Shown piece after piece: positions 1 through 7,095 of a stretch of DNA of 54,949 nucleotides (the stretch's first letter is position 1; each line of letters starts with the position of its first letter). The DNA lies in assembly GCF_003732545.1 (NCBI RefSeq), contig NZ_AYKF01000068.1, positions 1 through 54,949 of the forward strand, in the 5' to 3' direction. This stretch comes from Salinisphaera orenii subsp. halophila YIM 95161 (GTDB lineage Bacteria; Pseudomonadota; Gammaproteobacteria; Nevskiales; Salinisphaeraceae). A program made the position numbers and the translations under genes. A model generated the notes under the pieces. It had not been told where the DNA came from and made no database searches. It saw only the letters and a program-made list of their open reading frames with translations.

Positions 1-309
1 GCGGTGATGCAGGTGTGCGGCGGCTCGCAGTCGTTCAACGTGGTCAACACGCTGCGCGTACTGGGGCGCTGGATGCGCATGGTCACCATCCCCAACCAGT
101 CGTCGGTGCCCAAGGCGTTCAACGAGTTCGACGAGGCCGGGCGCATGCACGCCTCGCCCTACTACGACCGCGTGGTGGACGTGATGGAGGAGCTGGTGAA
201 GTTCACGCGCCTGCTGCGCGACCACACGGATTATCTGACCGATCGCTACTCGGAGCGCCGCGAAAGCCCCGAAACGCTCTCACAGCGAGTCAATCAGAAA
301 GCGATCTGA
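1..309 (+). CDS. arsH: ArsH-type organoarsenical NADPH:FMN oxidoreductase, C-terminal part
   Basis: This is the last 102 codons of a gene that begins before the window; the frame is open from base 1. The visible part contains the GRWMRM and IPNQSSV stretches, the [18 protein letters not shown] segment and a charged DRYSERRES tail, which I recognise as the C-terminus of ArsH. ArsH proteins are tetrameric cytoplasmic FMN-dependent oxidoreductases that oxidise trivalent organoarsenicals to less toxic forms and sit in ars operons. The flavodoxin-like N-terminal FMN-binding part lies outside the window, so completeness cannot be judged. No other ars gene follows. The stop is followed directly by a diverged dispersed repeat that resembles the sequence after the AEC transporter gene near 33.5 kb. 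Confidence 0.85.
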   Translation, partial: AVMQVCGGSQSFNVVNTLRVLGRWMRMVTIPNQSSVPKAFNEFDEAGRMHASPYYDRVVDVMEELVKFTRLLRDHTDYLTDRYSERRESPETLSQRVNQKAI

Positions 310-545
310 AGCCTGTCGGCACGTCGTCCGAACGCCGCGTCGCAGACCGCCGATCGCCGATCGCCCCCGCGGGGCTGATTCGGCACGCGTGGCGAGCGAC
401 GTTCGAGACTCGCCACGCCCCGGGGCGCGATGGGCGGCGCGCCCCTTCGGACCAGGCGCTCATGACACGCACGAGAAGCCAAACCGGAGCGTCCCGGTAC
501 GCTCGCGCAGCGCGACCGTGCGGCACTGACTTCACCTCGTTCCGC
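303..545. repeat. Dispersed noncoding repeat, copy A (diverged)
   Basis: The sequence starting at the arsH stop codon aligns by eye with 33527-33775, in the same orientation. Shared blocks include an AGCCTG-CG-CACGTC start, CGCCGCGTCG, GTGGCGAGC-ACG and a GCGCCCC stretch, with indels between them. Both copies begin within a few bases of a plus-strand stop codon. There is no convincing reading frame: frames in all phases are open only because GC is high. Its nature (decayed mobile element, repetitive extragenic element or RNA) is unknown. Confidence 0.45.
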
Positions 546-687
546 CGCGGAACAGCGTTCGGATCGGGCCCGGATGGCCCGTTCGAGCCCGCCACCCTTG
601 CCGCGCGGGCGGCAAGCGGCGCCCGTCTCAGCCCGGCTCGCCCGCCGTGTGCCGCAGGCGCTCGACACACCTCGGGTGCCGCGGCAG
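546..687. other. Gene-free stretch upstream of the DUF190 stop
   Basis: With copy A of the repeat this makes about 380 bases without a supported gene. Open frames on both strands give arginine- and proline-rich translations with no recognisable domain. I see no strong terminator or promoter in it. Confidence 0.5.
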
Positions 688-1008
688 CTATTCGGCCGAG
701 CCGAACTGCCAGTAGTCGATGGCGCGGCGCAGACAGAACACCGCGATCTCCTCCTCCTCGACCGCGCGGATGAGCGCGTCCGCCTCGCCGCCGTCGAGCA
801 CGAACATCAGCTCCTCGGGCTCGTCGGCCAGCTCGAAGAAGTGCGCCGCATGGGCATGCCCGCTGACCCCGGTACCTTCGGCGTCGACCCGTCGGGTCGA
901 GCGCGTCACGCCCTGACGGCGGGCAATGTCGGCGACCGTATCGAGCACCGGCCGGCCGTCGTGCGCGCGCGAGCGCGGGGCCATGAATATCACTTCGAAA
1001 CCCTTCAT
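688..1008 (-). CDS. DUF190 family protein, CrcB partner
   Basis: A 106-residue cytoplasmic protein of the DUF190 family. Members are small PII-like ferredoxin-fold proteins, very often encoded next to the fluoride channel CrcB. Seen here: an N-terminal MKGFEVIF strand, an [12 protein letters not shown] segment, a central helix with an EGTGVSGH loop, and an acidic VEEEEIAVF strand near the end. Its ATG overlaps the crcB stop by four bases (ATGA), so the two are translationally coupled and crcB is read first. A regulatory role for fluoride export is an inference from this pairing. Length matches the family, and nothing looks broken. Confidence 0.8.
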   Translation of the reverse strand: MKGFEVIFMAPRSRAHDGRPVLDTVADIARRQGVTRSTRRVDAEGTGVSGHAHAAHFFELADEPEELMFVLDGGEADALIRAVEEEEIAVFCLRRAIDYWQFGSAE

Positions 1009-1409
1009 CGTGCGACTCCGAGCAGTTGACGCAGAATGGCCACTGTACCCAGTCCCAGCGCGGTCATGGCCAGCGAGCCGGCCACGTGCACCGCGATGCC
1101 CGCGACAGCCCAGCCGAGGCGGCCGGCCTGGATCTGGGTGAGTATCTCGGCGGAGAAGGTCGAGAAGGTGGTCAGGGCGCCGAGAAAGCCGGTGATCACC
1201 GCCAGCTTCCAGAACGCCGACAGTTCCGGCAGCGCCGCGAACACCGCGATGGCGATCCCGATCAGCCAGGCCCCGAGCAGATTCGCGGCCAGCGTGCCCG
1301 GGGGCAGGTTGGGAAAGAGTGCGTTCAGACCCAGGCCCAGCGCCCAGCGCAGATTGGCGCCACAGGCCGCGCCCAGCGCGATCGCGAACATCGAGACCGG
1401 AATCGACAT
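1005..1409 (-). CDS. crcB: Fluoride ion channel CrcB (Fluc)
   Basis: A 134-residue inner-membrane protein with four predicted transmembrane helices. It shows the family signatures GANLRW near residue 17 (the GxxxRW/Y motif), the [14 protein letters not shown] segment and the [10 protein letters not shown] motif in the third helix. CrcB/Fluc proteins form dual-topology dimers that export fluoride passively. A single crcB gene, as here, is the homodimer type. The ATG at 1409 is the family-like N-terminus. I looked for the conserved fluoride riboswitch core in the 75 bases between this gene and yeiH and did not see it, so control may be constitutive. It is followed by the coupled DUF190 gene. 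Confidence 0.92.
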   Translation of the reverse strand: MSIPVSMFAIALGAACGANLRWALGLGLNALFPNLPPGTLAANLLGAWLIGIAIAVFAALPELSAFWKLAVITGFLGALTTFSTFSAEILTQIQAGRLGWAVAGIAVHVAGSLAMTALGLGTVAILRQLLGVAR

Positions 1410-1484
1410 CGCTTCACCGTCGAGAATCGAATCGACCGGCGATTAAATCAGAGCGTCGGCCCGGGCGCGAGCGCCGGCAGCGGC

Positions 1485-2543
1485 TCAGCTGACGATCAGC
1501 GCCCCGCCCAGTGCCAGCAGACTGATCCAGACCGCCACCAGCGCGCCCAGCGCCAACGGCCGCCAGCCGAGCCGCGCGACCGCGACCAGACGCGTCTGCA
1601 GGCCCATGGCGACCATCGCCGCGGCCAGCAGCGCCGAATCCACCGCCACGAGCCCGTCGCGCAGATCCGTCGACAAGGGCAGCACCGAATTCAGCCCCAC
1701 CATGACCACGAACAGCACCACGAACCATGGAAACGGCGCGCGGCCCGCCGCCGTTTCCTGCCCCGATCCGCCGGCCCGGCGATGCCACCAGAACGCCAGT
1801 ATCGCGCAGACCGGGGCCAGCAGTGCGACGCGCGAGAGCTTGTACAGACTGGCGTCCACGCCGGCCTGGGCATCGACGGCGAAGCCCGCCGCCACCGCCT
1901 GGGCGACCTCATGGATGGAGCTGCCGGCCCAGGCGGCATAGGCGGCCTCGCTCAGGCCGAGATGGGCCGCGATCACCGGGTAGGCGAACATTGCGACGGT
2001 GCCGAACACGGTCACGATGGCGATCGCACAGGCCACATCCTGTTCGCGGCCCCGGATCACGCCGTCGACCGCGACCACGGCGGAGGCGCCACAGATGCCC
2101 GTACCCGACCCTACCAGCACGCTGAGCGTGTCCGGCAGGCCGAGCGCACGGCCGGCCACGACCGCCAGCGCCAGCGTGCTCGCCACCGCGAGCACGACCA
2201 GGGCCAGACCGCCGGCGCCGACGGTGAGCATGTCCTGAAACACGAGCCGGAAACCGAGCAGGACGATGCCCGCGCGCAGCAGATAGTGCAGCGTCCAGCG
2301 CACCCCCGGCTCGACCGCCGCCGGCAGCGACACGCACAGACGCACGCCCACACCGAAGAGAATGCCGACGGTGAGCGCGCTCAGCGGCACGACCGCATTG
2401 AGCGCCGGCCAGGCGGCGACCGCGTAGGACAGCCCCGCCAGCCCGACACAGAGCACCAGCCCGGGCAGAATCGCGGGCAGCCGGGCAAACGCCCCGTCTC
2501 CGCCGCGCGAGGCTGAAAGCGCCTCCGCTGGTCTCGTCGCCAT
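1485..2543 (-). CDS. yeiH: YeiH/UPF0324 family putative sulfate (sulfite) exporter
   Basis: A 352-residue membrane protein with about ten hydrophobic helices. The YeiH family is recognisable by the LLRAGIVLLGFRL helix, the GTGICGASA motif and the SIHEVAQAVAAGF motif. The family is annotated as a putative sulfate exporter. In enterobacteria yeiH is linked to the LysR regulator YeiE and to sulfite exposure. The same arrangement is here: a LysR gene reads away from yeiH, and palindromes lie between them. The ATG at 2543 has an AGGAG ribosome-binding site seven bases upstream. Substrate is inferred from the family only. Confidence 0.85.
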   Translation of the reverse strand: MATRPAEALSASRGGDGAFARLPAILPGLVLCVGLAGLSYAVAAWPALNAVVPLSALTVGILFGVGVRLCVSLPAAVEPGVRWTLHYLLRAGIVLLGFRLVFQDMLTVGAGGLALVVLAVASTLALAVVAGRALGLPDTLSVLVGSGTGICGASAVVAVDGVIRGREQDVACAIAIVTVFGTVAMFAYPVIAAHLGLSEAAYAAWAGSSIHEVAQAVAAGFAVDAQAGVDASLYKLSRVALLAPVCAILAFWWHRRAGGSGQETAAGRAPFPWFVVLFVVMVGLNSVLPLSTDLRDGLVAVDSALLAAAMVAMGLQTRLVAVARLGWRPLALGALVAVWISLLALGGALIVS

Positions 2544-2603
2544 GCCGGACTCCTGAAGAATGGAATGGCATGACCATAAAACCGGCAGTTATTATTAAAA
2601 ATC

Positions 2604-2640
2604 GAATACTTTCTATTCCATGATTCGGCATCGCCGAATC
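2604..2640. promoter_or_regulatory. Two palindromes between yeiH and the LysR gene, candidate operators
   Basis: 2604-2618 reads GAATA-N5-TATTC, a perfect inverted repeat that fits the T-N11-A core of LysR sites. 2622-2640 reads GATTCGGC-ATC-GCCGAATC, a perfect 8-bp inverted repeat. Both lie in the short AT-rich gap between divergent yeiH and its regulator. Binding by the LysR product is inferred from the usual arrangement of divergent LysR pairs. Confidence 0.55.
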
Positions 2641-2652
2641 GGGGCATCGGAC

Positions 2653-3576
2653 ATGACGACGCTGCACTTCACCCTGCGCCAGCTCGAGATATTCGCGGCG
2701 GTGGTGCGCACCGGCCAGGTCAAGCGGGCCGCCGCGGCGCTCCACCTGAGCCAGGCGGCCGTCAGCCAGGCACTGCGCGAACTGGCCGAAGCCCTGGACC
2801 TCACCCTGTTCGAGCGCGACGGCCGGCGGATCGTGCCCACTGCGGCGGCGCGCCAGCTGCTGCGGCTGGCTGCAGCACCCATGGCCGAGTTCGACGCCCT
2901 CCCCGGCCGGCTGCGGCCGTCGGCGGACAATGCCGAACTGGCCGGCGACATCCGGATCGCCGCCTCCAGCACCATCGCCCGCTACATTCTGCCGTCGGCG
3001 CTCGCCGCCGTACGCCGCGAACACCCGGCGCTCGACCTGGCCGTGATCTCCGGCAACAGCAGCCAGGCCGAGGCGCATGTGGCCGCACTCGAAGCCGATA
3101 TCGGCTTCATCGAGGGCCCGCCGACACGCGACGACCTGCACGCCGCCGCCTGGCGCACCGACACGCTGCAGATCATCGCGCCGCCGGATTATCCGGTGGC
3201 CGCGGTGTCGCCGACCGACCTCGCCGCCCACCCCTGGGTGGCCCGCGAGCCCGGCTCGGGCACCCGGGCGGTGTTCGAACAGAGCCTCGCTCTGGCAGGG
3301 CTGGCGGCTCCGCAGGCGCATCTGGTCATCGACGACAGCGGCGCGATCGTGCGCGCCGTGGCGGCCGGCGCCGGCCTGGCCTGCGTGAGCCGGCTGGCCG
3401 CCATACAGGCCAGCGCCAACGCCCGCGTGCAGTGTCTCGACCTGCCCGGCCTGTCGCTGCAGCGGCCCCTGTGGTGCCTGTCGCGCGCCGGCCATGCGCA
3501 CTCGCCGCTGATCGAGCGCTTCCGCGCCACGCTCGACGGAGCGATCGGCGTGGACTTCGACGAATCAGACGCTTAA
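2653..3576 (+). CDS. LysR-family regulator, YeiE-like
   Basis: A 307-residue transcription factor. The N-terminal winged helix-turn-helix spans residues 3-62 and contains TLRQLEIFAAV, the SQAAVSQALRELAE recognition helix and LFERDGRR. The rest is a LysR substrate-binding domain with IAASSTIARYILP near residue 90 and a GAGLACVSR segment. The divergent yeiH neighbour and the sequence suggest the YeiE/CysB-like branch, so the ligand may be an oxidised sulfur anion (inference). An upstream in-frame ATG at 2620 would place the 8-bp palindrome inside the gene. I prefer the ATG at 2653, which has GGGG about nine bases upstream and gives the family-like N-terminus. Autoregulation through the divergent palindromes is likely. 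Confidence 0.88.
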   Translation: MTTLHFTLRQLEIFAAVVRTGQVKRAAAALHLSQAAVSQALRELAEALDLTLFERDGRRIVPTAAARQLLRLAAAPMAEFDALPGRLRPSADNAELAGDIRIAASSTIARYILPSALAAVRREHPALDLAVISGNSSQAEAHVAALEADIGFIEGPPTRDDLHAAAWRTDTLQIIAPPDYPVAAVSPTDLAAHPWVAREPGSGTRAVFEQSLALAGLAAPQAHLVIDDSGAIVRAVAAGAGLACVSRLAAIQASANARVQCLDLPGLSLQRPLWCLSRAGHAHSPLIERFRATLDGAIGVDFDESDA

Positions 3577-3637
3577 GCGCATGTTAATCGGCTTCGCCTA
3601 GCCTTGCGGAGGTGATTTCGAGGAACCGGAGATTCCC

Positions 3638-4210
3638 ATGAACATTCGTCGCACCACGCTCGCCGGCGTCACCGGCCTTATCTTGGCCAGCGCCGGCACG
3701 ACGGCCTTCGCGGAGCAGCCGGACGGCGTCTATTCGGCCGATCAGCTGCTCGATGCCGATGTCTACATGAGCAACTCGGACGAGGAGATCGGCGAGATCG
3801 ACGACATCGTGTTCGACAACAACATGACCATCAAGTCGTTCGTGGTCGAGACCGAGAACAGCTTCGGCCTGGCCGGCAAATCGTATGTCGTCGCGCCCGA
3901 TCAGTTGAGCGTCGAAACCATGGAAGGCGACGAGGCCACCGAGCCCGAGTACCGCGTGACGATCGAAGGCGACGCCGACACGATCTCGCAGTATCCGGTC
4001 TACAACGACAGCTGGTGGAACAACACCCAGGCCCAGGCCGTCGACGCCTGGCAGCAGACCAAAGAGAGCGCCAGCAATGCCTGGACAGAGCTCAAGGAAG
4101 GCACGAACAACCTGATCGATCGCGCCCAGGGTCAGAGCGAAGATGCGGCTGACGCCGTCGACGACTCGGCCGACGCCATGGAGAATTCCGCCGAGGACGC
4201 GACCAACTGA
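3638..4210 (+). CDS. Exported PRC-barrel domain protein
   Basis: A 190-residue protein with a signal peptide (MNIRRTTLAGVTGLILASAG, then an AFA-E cleavage site near residue 25). A PRC-barrel-like domain follows at about residues 33-110: the YSADQLLDADVY start, then EEIGEIDDIVFDNN and a KSYVVAPDQL strand. The last 70 residues are helical, acidic and Ala/Gln/Asn-rich with a WWNN patch. The overall charge is strongly acidic, which fits a periplasmic protein of a halophile. PRC barrels are small beta domains found in photosystem H subunits and RimM; exported versions have no settled function. It has a GGAG ribosome-binding site and its own terminator, so it is probably monocistronic. Confidence 0.75.
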   Translation: MNIRRTTLAGVTGLILASAGTTAFAEQPDGVYSADQLLDADVYMSNSDEEIGEIDDIVFDNNMTIKSFVVETENSFGLAGKSYVVAPDQLSVETMEGDEATEPEYRVTIEGDADTISQYPVYNDSWWNNTQAQAVDAWQQTKESASNAWTELKEGTNNLIDRAQGQSEDAADAVDDSADAMENSAEDATN

Positions 4211-4242
4211 TCGCCACACGGCGTTCCGCATGACCGGGTTGC

Positions 4243-4273
4243 AGGACGAGGGGCCACGGCCCCTCGTCCTTTG
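4243..4273 (+). terminator. Rho-independent terminator after the PRC-barrel gene
   Basis: A perfect 13-bp stem (AGGACGAGGGGCC at 4243-4255 with its complement at 4258-4270) closes on an AC, followed by a short TTTG. The U-tract is weak, but the stem is long and placed 32 bases after the stop. Confidence 0.75.
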
Positions 4274-4444
4274 TGCGCGGGAACCGGCCCGCAAAACTTC
4301 CCGGAGCGCGCCGACGGGCCGTATGCCGACCGACGATCCGTGACGGCCGTTCAGGCTGCCCCGGGCGTTCTCCATCATTGATCGAACGCCGGGCCGCGGT
4401 ATGATCCGGGCTGATCTTCACCCGTCGGCACAAGGAGCCGCCGC

Positions 4445-5164
4445 ATGAGTCAGAACAACGGCCGGTCCAGTCTGTTTGGCGTGCTGTTCATGCCCGCCCT
4501 CATCCTGGGCGGACTGATCGTGCTCGCCCTCATCGTCATCAGCGTCCAGAGCGGCTCGGATACGCCCACCCGCACCGGCAACGACAACACCCGTGAGGTC
4601 GACTCGGACACGCTCGCCCGTTTCAATGAAGAGTTCGATGACCTGGGAGTGAGCGTGGGCGATGCCGATGCCCCGATCACCATCCGCGAATTCGCGGACT
4701 ATCAGTGCCCGGCCTGCGCCTCGTTCGCGCCCGTCGCCAAGCAGATCCGCGAAGACCTCGTGGACGCCGGCGAGGCTCGCTTCGTGTTCTTCGATTTCCC
4801 TCTGCCGATGCACGATCACGCCCGGCAGGCGGCCTCGGCCGCGCGCTGCGCCGCGCGTCAGGACCGGTTCTGGGCCTATCACGACCGCCTGTTCGAGACC
4901 CAGAGCGAGTGGGCCCAGGCCGGCGATCCCACCAGCCTGTTCCTGGACATGGCCGTGGAGACCGGCGTCAACGCCGACCGCCTGGAGCAGTGCCTGGCCC
5001 AGGGCGCGACCGACGACGTGATCGCGCAGAATCTGGAGGCCGGCAAGGCCATCGGCCTGCGCGCCACACCGACCATCCTCGTGGGCAACCGCCTCTTCTC
5101 GGGCGGCGTCAGCTTCGAGCGCATCCAGCGGGCTGTGGATGCCCAGACCGACGGCGCGGACTGA
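4445..5164 (+). CDS. DsbA-family thiol-disulfide oxidoreductase, membrane-anchored
   Basis: A 239-residue protein with an N-terminal membrane anchor (residues 10-35, FGVLFMPALILGGLIVLALI) and a periplasmic DsbA-like thioredoxin domain (about 68-235). The redox motif is C88-P-A-C91 after REFADYQ, and the cis-proline loop is at T208-P209-T210. This matches the DsbA/BdbD-like group (Thioredoxin_4) that oxidises or isomerises exported proteins. An extra pair of cysteines (135 and 183) sits in the helical insert. GGAG lies upstream of the ATG. It seems to stand alone, and no DsbB-like partner is visible, so whether it is an oxidase or a reductase is open. Confidence 0.85.
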   Translation: MSQNNGRSSLFGVLFMPALILGGLIVLALIVISVQSGSDTPTRTGNDNTREVDSDTLARFNEEFDDLGVSVGDADAPITIREFADYQCPACASFAPVAKQIREDLVDAGEARFVFFDFPLPMHDHARQAASAARCAARQDRFWAYHDRLFETQSEWAQAGDPTSLFLDMAVETGVNADRLEQCLAQGATDDVIAQNLEAGKAIGLRATPTILVGNRLFSGGVSFERIQRAVDAQTDGAD

Positions 5165-5612
5165 TAGCCCGACGCGGCGAGGGCCGGACCCGGTCAACGA
5201 TGGCACCGCCTGCCGCGGCTTTCGCAGTCGGGATCACACCACCGCTTAGCGTCGGACGCAGTCGCCAGCGGCCAGCCGCATGACACCGCGGATCAATACG
5301 CCATCGAGAGCCGCGCAGCGAGCCGCCGACCACCGGGCCCGAGGCTGAACCGATTGCACCGCACCGGCAGGAGCGCCTGTCGGTGCAACGATGACGGCCA
5401 TCTCGAAAACCATCATCGATAAGCGGACACGGGCTGGGGACGATTCCGGCATCCCGGCCCCTGAAATCGGACCTTTGTTCCATGGCGGCAACCACGAGCC
5501 ACGGAACAACGTCCAAGGTCCGGATGCGCGCGGCGTCAGAGCCAGGCCTGTCGCATGAGGCGGACCGACGTTCCCCGAAAAGAGACCGTTCGCATGCCCC
5601 GGCTCCCTGCCG
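5165..5612. other. 448-base gene-free region between convergent genes
   Basis: No supported gene on either strand. The first 190 bases show nothing I recognise. The second half holds three consecutive hairpins (5354-5522). It lies after the plus-strand DsbA-like gene and after the minus-strand GTPase gene, so it could hold 3' ends or an unannotated RNA. Confidence 0.5.
5354..5522. other. Cluster of three hairpins, candidate structured RNA
   Basis: Hairpin 1: GCACCGGCAGG (5361-5371) pairs with CCTGTCGGTGC (5376-5386) over an AGCG loop with one G-T pair. An upstream TTGCACCG (5354-5361) can compete for CGGTGCAA (5381-5388). Hairpin 2: CGATGACGG (5389-5397) pairs with CCATCATCG (5410-5418) with one mismatch. 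Hairpin 3: CGGACCTT (5468-5475) pairs with AAGGTCCG (5515-5522), continued by TGTTCC (5476-5481) with GGAACA (5503-5508) across a six-base bulge. Function unknown. Confidence 0.45.
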
Positions 5613-7094
5613 TTAGCAGTCGCGCTCGACGTCGGCGAGGGTATCGATCAGCGCGGTCAGCGCCTCGCCGCTGTAGACGGATTCGTCGCGATCGCGGGCC
5701 ACGGCCCGAAACCAGCGCGCCAGCGTCTTCTGGCGCGCGGAGGGCATGTTCTGGGCGATGCCCTCGGCGTGCTCCAGCGTGGCCGCGAGGCGGGTTTCGC
5801 CGCGGCGGGCGTGGGCGCGCAACAGCACCTGGCGATAGCGGATCAGACTGGCATCCAGCAGCACCCAGGCGAAGTTCGGATTGCGGGGCGGACCGAGCGT
5901 GATGCGCCGGCCGCCGAAGACACCGCGCGGTGCGAAATCGAGCTTGAGCGTGGGCAGTGCTTCGCCCTTGAAGAAGGCGAGCGCGCCGCCGCCGAGCCCG
6001 CCGAGCAACGCGCCGACGCCCAGACTGTGGCCAAGCGTCATCGCGTCCACCCCGAGACCCGCGCCGGCACCGACCGCAGCCCCGACCACCGTAAGCTGAC
6101 GCCGCGTCAGGCCGAGCCGGCGCCAAGTCTCGTCGCTGGCCAGATCGAGGTCGTCGCCGAAGCCGGCCCGCGCCTCGGCGCGTACCGCGTGATGGCGATA
6201 GAGATCGAGCAGCGCGTCCGCGGTCTCGCGCTCGAGTGCCGCGATCGCCTCGAAGTAATGCCGGGTCGCCCGTTCGACCGCGGCGTGCCGGTCGGCGACA
6301 GGCGTCGGCCCGTCCTCGGCGAAGCTCGCGCTCTCGCGCCGGGTGAGCGCGGCACGCAGAAACGACTGGATATGCTCGGCGGCACGCTCGCGCCGTTGGA
6401 CCCATTCCGCGTCGAGCAGGGCCGTGGTGGCCTCCAGATGGTCGCGATCACGCTCGTCGATCTGATTGAGCGCGGCGAGCAGGTCGCGGCGCGCGGCGAA
6501 ACGCGCCTGATGGGCATCGAAGACGCGCACGAGATTGAAGGCCTTGCCGAGATGCTCGCGCCATTCGTCCCGCTGCGGCGTGTCGCGTGCCGCGTCGTCG
6601 CCGTGCACGTTGAGTACGGCCAGCCGGGCGCGGCCGGAGAAACGCAGGATCTCGATCTCGGCGAGAAAGCTGTCATAGACCGGTACGTCCGGATCGATGA
6701 CGTAGACGATCCCCGCGCCCTCGATCAGCGGTTCGAGCAGCCGGCATTCGTCCTCGAATTCGTGCGTGCCGCGATAGGCCTCGACGAAACGGCGCAGCGT
6801 CGCCAATCCCGGCGCGGTGCGCGCGTCCTCGTTGAGCGCACGGATCGCGCGCAGCGCCTCGATCGGCTGCTGGAAGCCGGGCGTGTCGATGAAGCGCAGC
6901 CGCTCGACGCCGTCGAGCACCAGCGACAGGCGCTGGCAGCGGGTGGTCTCGCCGGGCTCGGGCGAGATGCGGATGATGCGGTCATCGTCCTCCTCAAGCA
7001 GCGTCGCGAGCACGGCGGACTTGCCCATGTTGACCTTGCCCACCACCGCGAAGCACGGCACGGACGGCGTCACCCACTCGTGCGGCTCGGCCAT
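5613..7094 (-). CDS. GTPase with DUF3482 domain
   Basis: A 493-residue P-loop GTPase. The G1 loop is GKVNMGKS at residues 19-26, the switch II motif is DTPG at 69-72, and NVHGD at 161-165 sits where G proteins have NKxD. A helical region follows to about 335. Residues 335-374 are a glycine-zipper hydrophobic stretch (VVGAAVGAGAGLGV, GALLGGLGGGALAFF) that looks membrane-inserting. A soluble C-terminal domain with the FGGRRITLGPPRNPNFAWVL segment completes the DUF3482 architecture. The upstream partner is a DUF2868 membrane protein, whose stop lies just before this start. I chose the ATG at 7094 because GGAG lies about seven bases upstream; an ATG at 7112 is also possible. Function is unknown. 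Confidence 0.82.
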   Translation of the reverse strand: MAEPHEWVTPSVPCFAVVGKVNMGKSAVLATLLEEDDDRIIRISPEPGETTRCQRLSLVLDGVERLRFIDTPGFQQPIEALRAIRALNEDARTAPGLATLRRFVEAYRGTHEFEDECRLLEPLIEGAGIVYVIDPDVPVYDSFLAEIEILRFSGRARLAVLNVHGDDAARDTPQRDEWREHLGKAFNLVRVFDAHQARFAARRDLLAALNQIDERDRDHLEATTALLDAEWVQRRERAAEHIQSFLRAALTRRESASFAEDGPTPVADRHAAVERATRHYFEAIAALERETADALLDLYRHHAVRAEARAGFGDDLDLASDETWRRLGLTRRQLTVVGAAVGAGAGLGVDAMTLGHSLGVGALLGGLGGGALAFFKGEALPTLKLDFAPRGVFGGRRITLGPPRNPNFAWVLLDASLIRYRQVLLRAHARRGETRLAATLEHAEGIAQNMPSARQKTLARWFRAVARDRDESVYSGEALTALIDTLADVERDC

Positions 7095-7095
7095 G

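Noticed and set aside
290-670. Two minus-strand frames and one long plus-strand frame after arsH
   Set aside because: Overlapping frames in several phases with no domain; treated as noncoding repeat and spacer.
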